Of a DNA stretch of 24,393 bases, positions 6,838-15,702 are shown in pieces; positions within the stretch are counted from its first letter, which is position 1, and each line of letters begins with the position of its first letter. The notes below the pieces were generated by a model. It ran no database searches. It saw only the letters and a list, made by a program, of their open reading frames with translations, and was not told the DNA's origin. This stretch comes from Clostridia bacterium. GTDB lineage: Bacteria; Bacillota_A; Clostridia; Christensenellales; Aristaeellaceae. A program made the translations under genes and the position numbers. Location: positions 1 to 24,393 of the forward strand of contig JAGBBE010000004.1 of the NCBI GenBank assembly GCA_017938645.1, in the 5' to 3' direction.

Positions 6838-6893
6838 AAATTTCTGTGTAGCATCCGATTGATTGAAGCGTCTTGAACGGCGCTTTGGTCAGC
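6818..6893 (-). pseudogene. Possible third integrase sliver (box II segment)
   Basis: In a different minus-strand frame from remnant 2, this stretch reads APFKTLQSIGCYTEI and later ENR before a stop. Remnant 1 reads VPLKTLQSIGGYADI and KNR at the same spacing. The DNA is also similar around 6860-6875 (GATTGAAGCGT followed by AACGG, as near 6055-6070). I take this as a third, very short integrase relic, ending 9 bp before the stop codon of the GH3 gene, but the match is only about 22 residues long. Confidence 0.5.
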
Positions 6894-6901
6894 AGAAAAC
6901 G

Positions 6902-9082
6902 TCAACATTCAATTAAACCATGCACTCCACTCACGCTATCATGCGCCATCCATACATCAAAAAGACTGGTTTCAGAGCATTCGTTCATCAGCACATTATA
7001 GTAGGCCAGTGACTTTTGTGGCACGGTTATTTCAACCCTTTTGGATTCTCCAGGCTGGAGAAATACCTTGCAGATTCCTTTCAGTTCGCGCACAGGCCGC
7101 ACGCGAGCCGCTTTTCTGCGATGAATGTAGCATTGTACGGTCTCTTCACCAGCCATTGTGCCGGTATTGGCAACCATTACACTTGCACGGAAACCATCTT
7201 CCAGCTTATCCAACTGCAGATCGGAATAAGCGTATTCCGTATAGCTCAGGCCGTATCCAAATGGAAACAGCGCCCCGGCAGGCACGTCGGTGTACTTGCT
7301 TGTCCAGAGTGAATCCGCAGCCGGTCTGCCGGTATTTGGATGATTGTAATAAACCGGATTGTCCGCAGGATGACGGGGAAAGCTCATTGCGAGCCTGCCG
7401 CTGGGATTGTACCGTCCAAGAAGCACATCCGCCACCGCGTTGCCCGCTTCGGTTCCCGGATGCCATGCTTCCAGCAGAGCATCGGATAATTCCAGTTCTT
7501 CCGAAAGCGCAATCGGCCGTCCGTTGAACAATACGGTTATGAGCTTTTTCCCCATTCTCCGGATCGTACGAAGCATTTGCTTCTGCCCTTCACACAGCAT
7601 GAGATTGCAGCGCGAACTTGCCTCTCCGCTGGAAGAATAGGATACAGCCGCGATCACGATATCCGCATCAGCAATCGTATCCAGAAGCTCCGCTTCGTCG
7701 AGCGGTCGATTTTCTGCACAGCAGCGACCGCAGCGGAAGGATACGCCTGATTGTGTCAGGGCGTCACGAAGCGTAATGACATCCTCACTTGACCCTAAAG
7801 CGCTCCAGCAGCCCAGCATATCCCCTCGGTTCTGCGCGCAATCGCCGACAAGGGCGATTTTTTCATTGCCCGAAAGCGGAAGCAAATGTCCTTCGTTCTT
7901 CAGCAGCACCATCGAACGGCGGGCAATGTCCCGTGCCTGCTCGCGGTGTGCAGCACAAAGTTGGGAAACGGATATGTCTTCAGGCGTATAAGGCTTTTCA
8001 AACAATCCAAGCTTCATTTTCATGCGCAGAATGCAGCGTACGGCTTCATCCACAAAGCGGATATCCAGCTTGCCGCTTTCGACCAGCTGCGGAACATAGC
8101 GTGAATAGCACTCAGCACCCAGGTCGATATTTACCCCGGCTTCGGCTGCCTGCCGTGCAGCATCCTCAGCGTCTTCCGCCGTGCCGTGCTGAACGCATTC
8201 GCCAATGGCACTTGCATCGCTGATCACAGCGCCCTGAAAACCATACTGCTTACGAAGCACATCCTGCAGCAGATAGCGGTTGGTGGTGCACGGAATGCCG
8301 CTGAGATCATTGAATGCCGGCATCACCGCAAGACATCCGGCATCAACAGCCTCTTTGAACGGCGGAAGGTACATCTCATGAAGCATCGGCAGGCTCATAT
8401 CTACCGTGTTGTAATCACGTCCGCCTTCACATGCGCCGTAAGCAGCAAAGTGCTTGGCGCATGCAGCAATCCGCCCGGAAGCGGAGGGGTCTTGCCCCTG
8501 ATATCCGCGCACTTTGGCTCTGGCAATCCGGGAAGCCAGCCACGGATCCTCTCCAGGGCCTTCGGCACAGCGTCCCCAGCGCGCATCGCGGCTGATATCC
8601 AGCATGGGTGCATAGGTGCAGCGAATGCCCTGTTCCCACGCCTCCTGCGCCGCAATCCGTGCAGAGGTTTCCCAGCATTTTTCATCAAAGCTGCATGCTT
8701 CCGCCAAAGGAACCGGAAAGATGGTTTTCAGGCCATGTACAACATCCAGCGCAATCAGCAGCGGAATGCCCAGACGGCTTTCTTCCACAGCGATGCGCTG
8801 AAGACGGTTGATGCTTCCCGCGTCAAGCACCGCAATCAGCGAGCCTGCTTTTCCCTGCCGGATCAAATCCTCTGCCTGACGCTTGCTCTCGCCCATAACA
8901 ATGGAATCGTACTGTTCCTGCGTGATGCTGCCCTCCTCAAGCATAAGGCGGGCGTCCTCAGCGCTGATCTCAAAGCCTCCAACCGGAGAGGCGGACAGTT
9001 GATTCATCTGTCCTGCCTTTTCCTCCAGCGTCATCTTCGCAAGCAGTTCATCAATTCGTTGTTCAATATTGTTTGTCATCAT
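6902..9082 (-). CDS. GH3 beta-glycosidase (BglX-type)
   Basis: This 726-residue enzyme should hydrolyse terminal beta-linked sugars such as beta-glucosides or beta-xylosides with retention. Domain order is a TIM-like barrel (residues about 1-350), an alpha/beta sandwich (about 380-600) and a C-terminal fibronectin III-like domain (about 645-715). The nucleophile is D289 in GAVISDASA. Substrate-binding motifs DARWGR (166-171) and KHFAAYG (210-216) are intact. No signal peptide is present, so it acts in the cytoplasm on imported substrate. The ATG at 9082 overlaps the stop of the GH127 gene as ATGA, so translation is coupled. It is the last gene of the sugar operon, and the mobile-element relics start right after its stop. 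The precise sugar cannot be told. Confidence 0.93.
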   Translation of the reverse strand: MMTNNIEQRIDELLAKMTLEEKAGQMNQLSASPVGGFEISAEDARLMLEEGSITQEQYDSIVMGESKRQAEDLIRQGKAGSLIAVLDAGSINRLQRIAVEESRLGIPLLIALDVVHGLKTIFPVPLAEACSFDEKCWETSARIAAQEAWEQGIRCTYAPMLDISRDARWGRCAEGPGEDPWLASRIARAKVRGYQGQDPSASGRIAACAKHFAAYGACEGGRDYNTVDMSLPMLHEMYLPPFKEAVDAGCLAVMPAFNDLSGIPCTTNRYLLQDVLRKQYGFQGAVISDASAIGECVQHGTAEDAEDAARQAAEAGVNIDLGAECYSRYVPQLVESGKLDIRFVDEAVRCILRMKMKLGLFEKPYTPEDISVSQLCAAHREQARDIARRSMVLLKNEGHLLPLSGNEKIALVGDCAQNRGDMLGCWSALGSSEDVITLRDALTQSGVSFRCGRCCAENRPLDEAELLDTIADADIVIAAVSYSSSGEASSRCNLMLCEGQKQMLRTIRRMGKKLITVLFNGRPIALSEELELSDALLEAWHPGTEAGNAVADVLLGRYNPSGRLAMSFPRHPADNPVYYNHPNTGRPAADSLWTSKYTDVPAGALFPFGYGLSYTEYAYSDLQLDKLEDGFRASVMVANTGTMAGEETVQCYIHRRKAARVRPVRELKGICKVFLQPGESKRVEITVPQKSLAYYNVLMNECSETSLFDVWMAHDSVSGVHGLIEC

Positions 9083-10737
9083 TCTTTCACCACCGGGTAT
9101 ACACTGAAAGGTTCGTCATGGATATCAGCATATGCCCAGTATTCATGTGCCTGGTCGCCGCGCAGACGCAGCTTTCCTCCGGCCTTCTCAAACCATTCCT
9201 CCGGCTTTTCAGGATTCCACTTGACCTCCACAGGCCACGGAGAACCCATCGCCGCATACAGAAGCGGACCGTATTCCAGCGCATAGCGCTCTGCATCGGC
9301 ACGGCGTTCGCCGCCGGTGTAGCGCGTCACGCGGAAGTACATCGGCAGATCGAATTCGAATACATCGCCTGCCTGGACGTTCTCATGCACGACATAGTAC
9401 GATTTGCCGTCTTCGACAGCCCAGCGAGGCATGCGCAGATGAAGTTTGAAAGGCTTGTCCGCTCCTTTGATCGTCAGCTTCACATGCCCGTCATCCGGCA
9501 GATTGGTTTCGCACACCAGAGACACGCCATTGGGCAATTCAGCTTCGCTGGAGGCGTACAGATCCACATAGACGTCCTCAGGCGTATAGGCGTAGAGGAA
9601 CTGCGGAAGCAGGCCGCACAGTCGGGTGCCAAGGCTTGCGCAGCAGGTGGCGCGATCCAGATAGCGCCAGTCCTTGCCGCGTTCAAGGAAGTTGAGATAA
9701 TGGAAGCCAGTGCTGCCCACCTGTGCAGCCAGAAGGACATTGTAGATGGAGTTTTCGATCTCATCAGCATAATGCGCATTGTCGGGATCAAGCCTGCGCA
9801 TGCGCTGATTGAGCAGGATCCAGAAGTTGGTGGAGCACAGCTCGTTGTAGTTGTGCTTCGGGCTCAGCCACAGACAGCCGGGGAAGTACTCGTCCTCCTC
9901 GCACATGGCGATGCCTCCGCCCACATGCTGCCACTTGTCCTCATACATTTGCAGCGCGCTGACCACTGCGTTCCAGTACAGTTCATCGCCGGTCACGCGG
10001 TAGAGGTCGAGATACCCCTCCAAAGAAGTCAGCAGCGTGGAATGAGGATGATTGCCCGGGTGCTGATAGATGGCTCGGTGATCCTTTTCAATCAACTGCT
10101 TAAGCCACCACGTTTCCTGATAATACTTCTGCGCGACTTCGATGTCCTCCATCTTGCCAACGGGCGAATCATACACGCGGGTCGGCACAAGGATCCCCTG
10201 AAAACCGAGGTTCATGTCCTTGACATAGGGCAGCACCTCGCAGGTGTTGAAGAAATCCGTCATGCCGCGTGCCAGGTCAAAGGCGCGCTTGTGTCCGGCG
10301 TAGCCTGCATCCAGCAGACCGAAGGTGATCCACGCACGGGTGTAGTTGGGATATTCGCGGGTTTTGAATTCATCGCGGGTGATGGGAATGAGGAAACCAT
10401 CCTCCTCCTGATCATCCGCAATCTCGTCAAGGATCGCGTCAATGGTCTTGCGGAGTTCTTCGTCCTCCTGCCACAGGAGCGCAGTGCCTGCGCCCATCAT
10501 GAACTGTCCGGCCGTCTGGCCCTTGAGATTGTTTTCAAAATGACCTGCATCGGCGGCATAGGGTACGCCGGGCGCAGGCTTTCCTGCATGCACGCGGTAC
10601 CAGTAGAGCATGCGGTCAAGGTCAAAGCCTTTGAGGAAGGCAATATTGTTATCAAAAGACTTCTTCAGCCGGCCGCCGGTAAGACGCACGCCGCCGGTGG
10701 GGACATCCGCTTTGTATGCTACGCTGTATTTCGACAT
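9079..10737 (-). CDS. GH127-type glycosidase (DUF1680 family, beta-L-arabinofuranosidase-like)
   Basis: The 552-residue protein matches the GH127/DUF1680 family (PF07944): an alpha/alpha barrel (residues about 25-380) followed by beta-sandwich domains. In the characterised member HypBA1 a zinc ion is held by Glu, Cys and a Cys-Cys pair, one Cys being the nucleophile. Here E299-L-C301 (in YNELCST) and C365-C366 (in ATCCASLG) supply the same set, and E280-E281-D-E283 is a likely acid-base region. The family mainly releases beta-L-arabinofuranose, for instance from arabinosylated hydroxyproline, but includes other activities. No signal peptide is visible, so it is cytoplasmic. AAGGAGAAAACAT precedes the ATG. 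It lies 12 bp after the glycyl radical enzyme and overlaps the GH3 start by 4 bp. At 552 aa it is somewhat shorter than the roughly 650 aa of HypBA1. Confidence 0.85.
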   Translation of the reverse strand: MSKYSVAYKADVPTGGVRLTGGRLKKSFDNNIAFLKGFDLDRMLYWYRVHAGKPAPGVPYAADAGHFENNLKGQTAGQFMMGAGTALLWQEDEELRKTIDAILDEIADDQEEDGFLIPITRDEFKTREYPNYTRAWITFGLLDAGYAGHKRAFDLARGMTDFFNTCEVLPYVKDMNLGFQGILVPTRVYDSPVGKMEDIEVAQKYYQETWWLKQLIEKDHRAIYQHPGNHPHSTLLTSLEGYLDLYRVTGDELYWNAVVSALQMYEDKWQHVGGGIAMCEEDEYFPGCLWLSPKHNYNELCSTNFWILLNQRMRRLDPDNAHYADEIENSIYNVLLAAQVGSTGFHYLNFLERGKDWRYLDRATCCASLGTRLCGLLPQFLYAYTPEDVYVDLYASSEAELPNGVSLVCETNLPDDGHVKLTIKGADKPFKLHLRMPRWAVEDGKSYYVVHENVQAGDVFEFDLPMYFRVTRYTGGERRADAERYALEYGPLLYAAMGSPWPVEVKWNPEKPEEWFEKAGGKLRLRGDQAHEYWAYADIHDEPFSVYPVVKE

Positions 10738-10749
10738 ATGTTTTCTCCT

Positions 10750-12720
10750 TTATACGCTCTGGTAGCTCACGCGCTGCATGATCTGTTCCTGATAGGCACG
10801 ATCCAGCTGCACAAAGTGTCCGCTCCAGCCCCATACGCGCACGATCAGGCTGCGATGCTCCTCGGGATGCTCCATAGCAGCCTGAAGGGTTTCGCGGCTG
10901 ACGGCATTGAGCTGCATCTGATGTCCGCCCAGCAGGACGAAGCTGCGCACCAGCTGTGCTACCTTTTCCGATCCTTCGTCCGTACGGAAGACGGTATCGT
11001 GCAGTTCAAGGGTAAGCGGTCCGCCGTTGATAGCGCGGCTCACCTGGGGCAGCGCCATGGCCCGGATCACTGAAAGCGGACCCGCATCCTTCAAAAGCAG
11101 CGACGGCGAGAAGTTGGCCGGAAGGCGTTCTTCCGGCATATGGCCGTTGCAGAGCGCGGGCAGGCCGTCGGCATGCCACAGATAATACATGGCGCTGCCG
11201 GTTCCGGCGCGGAAAATGCCTCCGCGCTCGTTGCGAAGCGGTGCCAGCACGTCTGCAAAAGAGTCAAGCAGTTCGCCGCCGATTTCTTCGCATGCTTCGT
11301 CGCGGCCCAGCTTGGGAGCCTTTGTACGAAGCGTATGCTTGAGCGCAGAGTGGTTCTCATAGTCCGTTTCAAGCGCTTCCAGCAGTTCTTCCTTGCTGAT
11401 TTTTCCGGCGAACACCATGTCGCGGATTACCGCCAGCTGATCCACCGCGTCGCCGAAGCCCGTGCCATGAACGCCGTAGTTGTTGTATTTGGCGCCTTCG
11501 CTGATGTCACGGGTATAATCGCTCATCAGCACGCTCTGCCACGGAGCGGGCTCCATCCACAGGGATTTGACGCCTTCTGCAATCTTTTCGGCTTCAGAGG
11601 CGAGGTGCTCCCTGACCTTTGCAAAGAAATCACCGTAACTGCTGCATTCACGCAGATGCGAACGCACGCAGTCGCTGACGACATTGGCCAGCGGCATTGC
11701 GCCAATGTTGGGTATATCCATGCCCACGCCCGGAATGATGAACTCCCAGCATGCGGCAACTGTGTAATCCCGCGCATCCTCGACCGCATAGCCAAGCGCC
11801 GTCAGACCGGGAATGATGACGTCGTCGTTGGCGTACTGCGGGAATCCCAGTCCCTGCTTGGTCAGCTGCGTGGCAAGGCGATAAAGCTCCATGGGCGTGT
11901 TTTTATCCACGCGCAGGTTGATCTTTGGATCGATGCAGCGGTTATGCAGGCTGGCCTTGAGCGCAAGCTCCGTCAGAAGATTGACCGCGCAGGTCCCGTC
12001 GGGTTTCACGCCGCCCAGCATCATGCTCTGGCCGTTATCACCCTGCTGCATGCCGGTATAGAGATCGCTGTCGCGGTTAAAGGAGAGGAAAAACTCCTCC
12101 GTCCACTCCAGTGCAGATGCTTCATCCAGTGCTCCGCTTTCCAGATCAGCCTTGAGATACGGCCACATATACTGGTCAAAACGGCCTGCCGTGTTGTGAT
12201 ACACATTGCTGGCCCACAGGCAGAAGTGAAGGATGCGGAACGTTTTGAGCGCTTCGGGATAGGTTTTTGCACCTGTGCGGATGGCGCGGGACAAATCTGC
12301 ATCCTCATAGCGGTCGGCATAGGAAAGCACCGCGTCGATACACAGATCCCGCGCTTCGTTTCCCGTTTTGCGGCACAACAGACCGCTTTTCAGCACACCC
12401 GCCCAGTCGCTGGAGATGTTGCACACGCGTCCCTGCTCGTGGATGTAATGTCCGGACTGCAGCCTTTCCTTTTCGCCTTGCGCATAAATATCCGGGAAAG
12501 CGATGATGGTGCGCCAGGCCGGGATGCGTTCGCCGTAATGAATGATCTGTTCCATTTCCAGCAGGGTCTTCAGCCTGAGGACTGCGCGCATCTCCAGCGG
12601 TAATTCAGGCTGCTGGATCGTTTCGCTCACGCGCGTCCATTCCTCATGCGTCAGTTCACGCCGGTGGGCGCGGTGCGCGCCGGAAGAAAGAAAAGCCCTC
12701 TGTTCATCCATTCTGCTCAT
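10750..12720 (-). CDS. Glycyl radical enzyme of PFL/dehydratase superfamily, novel subfamily
   Basis: The C-terminal box RVWGWSG (628-634) carries the probable radical site Gly631, 26 residues from the end as in all glycyl radical enzymes. The active-site loop is C324-W-E326 (in VAACWEFIIPG). A Cys-x-Glu motif is typical of GRE dehydratases and lyases; pyruvate formate-lyase instead has two adjacent Cys. Other family landmarks are TAGRFDQYMWPYLKADLESG (177-196) and GDNGQSMMLGG (227-237). At 656 residues it is shorter than PFL (about 760) or the dehydratases (about 790-850). It requires anaerobic activation by the radical SAM protein just upstream, whose stop it overlaps (ATGA). Flanked by glycosidase genes, it probably acts on a sugar or aglycone from the same substrate. 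I cannot name the reaction. Confidence 0.88.
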   Translation of the reverse strand: MSRMDEQRAFLSSGAHRAHRRELTHEEWTRVSETIQQPELPLEMRAVLRLKTLLEMEQIIHYGERIPAWRTIIAFPDIYAQGEKERLQSGHYIHEQGRVCNISSDWAGVLKSGLLCRKTGNEARDLCIDAVLSYADRYEDADLSRAIRTGAKTYPEALKTFRILHFCLWASNVYHNTAGRFDQYMWPYLKADLESGALDEASALEWTEEFFLSFNRDSDLYTGMQQGDNGQSMMLGGVKPDGTCAVNLLTELALKASLHNRCIDPKINLRVDKNTPMELYRLATQLTKQGLGFPQYANDDVIIPGLTALGYAVEDARDYTVAACWEFIIPGVGMDIPNIGAMPLANVVSDCVRSHLRECSSYGDFFAKVREHLASEAEKIAEGVKSLWMEPAPWQSVLMSDYTRDISEGAKYNNYGVHGTGFGDAVDQLAVIRDMVFAGKISKEELLEALETDYENHSALKHTLRTKAPKLGRDEACEEIGGELLDSFADVLAPLRNERGGIFRAGTGSAMYYLWHADGLPALCNGHMPEERLPANFSPSLLLKDAGPLSVIRAMALPQVSRAINGGPLTLELHDTVFRTDEGSEKVAQLVRSFVLLGGHQMQLNAVSRETLQAAMEHPEEHRSLIVRVWGWSGHFVQLDRAYQEQIMQRVSYQSV

Positions 12721-13562
12721 AGGACATAAACCTCCATTCCCAGTTCTTCAAACGGTTTGGTGTGGATCTGCGGCGGCTGATCCACCGGAAAGCGCGGCTG
12801 ATACTGCATGCCGGCGCTTTGGTACTTTGCGCCTGCCGCCCTGTGATAGGGCAGAAGCTCCACCCTGTCCAGACACGCGGAACCTGCGATCAGTTCTGCT
12901 GTGCGGCGCATATTTTCTTCGGAATCATTAACCGTTGGGATCAGCGGAATGCGGATGCGGAAGGGCTTTGCGCATTCCTTGAGCCAACGGAGATTGGTCA
13001 GGATCCTCTGATTGGAGACCCCCGTCCATGTCCGGTGCGCATTCTCATCGGCAAGCTTCACATCCATGATCACATAATCCATGGCGGAAATGACGCGTTG
13101 GAAGGTTTCTTCATCGGCATAGCCGCTGGTTTCGATGCATTTGTGCACATCCGGAAGCAGACGGCAGACATCCAGCACGAAATCCGGCTGCATAAGCGGC
13201 TCGCCGCCGGAGAAGGTCACTCCTCCGGCGTTTAGTTTAAGAAGCGCCGCATTCTGCCGGATACGGCTGGCGATCTCTTCAGATTCAACGGGAATGCCGG
13301 CGATCCGGATGGCCTCCTGCGGACAATTTTCCGCACAAAGCCCGCAGCCGGTGCATTGTCCCAGCGAAGGACAACGCTCACTGCATGCGCCGCAGCGGAT
13401 ACACAGGCTGGATGAAATGATCCGCTGCGGTCCCGGAAGGAGCCCCTCGGGATTGTGACACCAGTTGCACCGCAGCGGACATCCTTTGAGGAACAAAACC
13501 GTTCGAATGCCTGGGCCGTCATAAACCGCGAACTCCTCGATATCAAAAATGGATCCTTTCAT
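12717..13562 (-). CDS. Glycyl radical enzyme activating enzyme (radical SAM)
   Basis: This 281-residue protein abstracts a hydrogen from the glycine of the GRE using S-adenosylmethionine. The radical SAM cluster motif CPLRCNWC gives C28, C32 and C35 (CX3CX2C). It is followed by a ferredoxin-like insert with two CX2CX2CX3C sets (C54/57/60/64 and C70/73/76/80), as in activases of the dehydratase-type GREs rather than the short PFL activase. VTFSGGEPL is the SAM-binding GGE motif. I chose the ATG at 13562, preceded by GAGGTAATTCC, over a TTG five codons upstream. It lies 40 bp after the GH31 gene and overlaps the GRE start as ATGA, which makes it the partner of that enzyme. Confidence 0.94.
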   Translation of the reverse strand: MKGSIFDIEEFAVYDGPGIRTVLFLKGCPLRCNWCHNPEGLLPGPQRIISSSLCIRCGACSERCPSLGQCTGCGLCAENCPQEAIRIAGIPVESEEIASRIRQNAALLKLNAGGVTFSGGEPLMQPDFVLDVCRLLPDVHKCIETSGYADEETFQRVISAMDYVIMDVKLADENAHRTWTGVSNQRILTNLRWLKECAKPFRIRIPLIPTVNDSEENMRRTAELIAGSACLDRVELLPYHRAAGAKYQSAGMQYQPRFPVDQPPQIHTKPFEELGMEVYVL

Positions 13563-13602
13563 GGAATTACCTCGCAAGTCTGCTTATGATCTTCTTCTAG
13601 AA

Positions 13603-15678
13603 TTACAAATACGCAAAACCTGTGTGGCTTTCCTGCACCCAGCGGTCATTTTTGTTTTCAAGGCGTACGATCAGCTTGCGTTGATCATGCAGGCGGATGC
13701 GCCACAGCCTTCCGTCAGTCATTCCTGCATAAGATCCTTCCGCCGTAGAAACCAGCAGCGTTACTTCCTCTTCAGATGCGTTCATGCAGATGCGTGTACC
13801 TGCAATCGCGCCGTCCGAATACGCCGCCGTTTCTCCATCGTCCTCATAGAGTACATACTGGCTTTCGCCGCTTTCCAGCGGGAAGAGGTGAACAACCGTT
13901 CCTTCACCGTCCTCCTGCGGGATGATGGCACCCTCACGAACCAGCAGCGCGCCGCCCCATTTTTCCTGGCGTTCATAGGCAACGGTCTGTCCGCCTTCCA
14001 TCCATTCGCCTGTCCATGCATCAAACCAACGGCCTTCAGGCAGCTGAAGCTCCTGCGTATAGCAGCCCACCATGAGCCATGGGCCGAACATGTACTGACG
14101 GGATACATCTTCAAATCCGCCAAAGGCCAGCGTCAGCGGGCGGATCATGGGCATGCCGGTCAGATGCGCCTCCAGAGCAGCAGAATAGATGTAGGGCAGC
14201 AGCCTTCCGCGCAGCTGGGCATAGCGGACAAACATATCTTTCATCTCTTCTCCCGCATACCACGGCTGACGTACGCCCTCCCATGCATTCAGATGCGCCC
14301 AGGGAGCAAAGAAGGCAAAGTGCTGGCTTTCGGGGGTAAAGATATCCATGTCCACCGTGGTGTTGGAAACGCCGGACATTGCCAGCGTCATCAGCCAGAT
14401 CATCGCGCCCAGCTCGCCGCCGTTGTCGCCGGTGGTTTGGGCGCACCATTTCTGCACGCCCATGTAACCGCCGCAGTAGTGCAGCATGGGGCGTCTGCCG
14501 GTCTGGCGTACAAATCCCTCATGCACCTGTTTGGGCAGAAGGAGCTGATTGAGATTGTGCATGCGTTCGTAGTACTCGCCGTTGGCGCAGTCACCGTAGG
14601 GATTGATGCTTTGCCCCATGGTCAGAAGATACGGATCCAGCATGTTGGCAGGGTCCAGCTTAAAGCCGTCCACGCCGGTTTTGACCAGTTCGCCCATATG
14701 GCGGTACCACGGCTCATACGCATTTTCGCTGCGAAGCCCCGCCTCGCGCTCCGCTTCATCTGTGAGGTCGTAATCCACACAGATCCACAGGCTCAGATGT
14801 ATGCCCATGCGCCTGAGCGCGCTGACAAAGGTATCGGGATACGGCTTATCCAGCAGCCATTTGGGCATATGATAGCGTTCCAGACACCACTCCTTATGGG
14901 TGGACATGTCATAGAATTTGGTCATCCATCCGGGTTCAAGGCTGAAGTGACAGCATGGAATGCCCAGCTCCTGCATCTTTTCAGCATCGCGCAGCACGTC
15001 AAACTGCGTGGCAAAGATGGGCGCGATGTAGGTCAGTCCATAGGCCCAGCGCGGGAGCACCATGGAGCGGCCGGTGATACGTGCGTACTGCTTCAGGATC
15101 TCCGCCATGGAAGCAGGCGCAAACACGACGACGTCCAGATCCTCGTAGCCGATCAGGCTGAGGTATCCCGTTCCGCGGCTGTTTACATCCACATAATGCT
15201 TGGTTTCCGCCAGCACAAGCAATCCCCATCCGCCGCTGCTCATGATCAGCGGCACAGGGATTTCATCCGCCTGATACTTGGCAAAATTCTGATAGGCGCG
15301 TCCGTTGAGGCAGACGCGGTCCTTGGAAGCTTCGCCCAGACCAAAGAAGCTTTCATCCTCCTTAACAGGAAAACGGATGGCAAAAGCGCCTTCCAGCGGT
15401 TTCCCGGCAGTGATGGGAAGTGCGTCCGGTTCGCCATCATCCGGGCGGCCGATGATCTGCTTGCGGTTGGTATCGAAAAACTGCTTTTCAAACGCCCGAC
15501 GTTCCTCAGCCCAGCTATCCCACAGGCATTCAAATTCAATTCCCGGGATACTCTGTGCTTCTTCGCCTTCGGGAAGCGCTGCGATCAGACCGTAGCGTTC
15601 CAGATAGGAAGGTCTCGTGCGCTCTCTGACCCGGATGCGCCAGACGTTGGATTCCAGCCTGCTAATGATGATGGACAT
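13603..15678 (-). CDS. GH31 alpha-glycosidase (alpha-xylosidase/alpha-glucosidase type)
   Basis: The 691-residue protein has the GH31 layout: an N-terminal beta-sandwich (residues about 1-195, with ESFFGLGEA), a TIM barrel (about 205-540) and C-terminal beta domains. The nucleophile is D342 in GVDGFKLDPANM. The acid/base is D418 in TTGDNGG, at the position of the usual GDN motif. GH31 enzymes release alpha-linked glucose, xylose or related sugars with retention; the specificity here is not clear, because the residues after the nucleophile (PANML) differ from the common FGE. No signal peptide is seen. The ATG at 15678 follows AGAGGTGAAGACG. It lies just after a terminator-like hairpin that separates it from the transporter genes. 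Confidence 0.9.
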   Translation of the reverse strand: MSIIISRLESNVWRIRVRERTRPSYLERYGLIAALPEGEEAQSIPGIEFECLWDSWAEERRAFEKQFFDTNRKQIIGRPDDGEPDALPITAGKPLEGAFAIRFPVKEDESFFGLGEASKDRVCLNGRAYQNFAKYQADEIPVPLIMSSGGWGLLVLAETKHYVDVNSRGTGYLSLIGYEDLDVVVFAPASMAEILKQYARITGRSMVLPRWAYGLTYIAPIFATQFDVLRDAEKMQELGIPCCHFSLEPGWMTKFYDMSTHKEWCLERYHMPKWLLDKPYPDTFVSALRRMGIHLSLWICVDYDLTDEAEREAGLRSENAYEPWYRHMGELVKTGVDGFKLDPANMLDPYLLTMGQSINPYGDCANGEYYERMHNLNQLLLPKQVHEGFVRQTGRRPMLHYCGGYMGVQKWCAQTTGDNGGELGAMIWLMTLAMSGVSNTTVDMDIFTPESQHFAFFAPWAHLNAWEGVRQPWYAGEEMKDMFVRYAQLRGRLLPYIYSAALEAHLTGMPMIRPLTLAFGGFEDVSRQYMFGPWLMVGCYTQELQLPEGRWFDAWTGEWMEGGQTVAYERQEKWGGALLVREGAIIPQEDGEGTVVHLFPLESGESQYVLYEDDGETAAYSDGAIAGTRICMNASEEEVTLLVSTAEGSYAGMTDGRLWRIRLHDQRKLIVRLENKNDRWVQESHTGFAYL

Positions 15679-15702
15679 CGTCTTCACCTCTGTTTGGATT
15701 TC

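Noticed and set aside
9073..11073. 666-codon plus-strand frame opposite GH127 and the GRE
   Set aside because: No start signal and no recognisable domain; both minus-strand genes are certain.
10750..12720. Calling the GRE pyruvate formate-lyase (pflB)
   Set aside because: PFL needs two adjacent active-site cysteines; here Ala323 precedes Cys324, and the Cys-x-Glu motif plus the double-ferredoxin activase point to a dehydratase/lyase-type enzyme.
10750..12720. Calling the GRE trans-4-hydroxyproline dehydratase (HypD)
   Set aside because: Only the neighbouring GH127 hints at it; length and active-site sequence do not let me support the name, and no pyrroline-5-carboxylate reductase is present.
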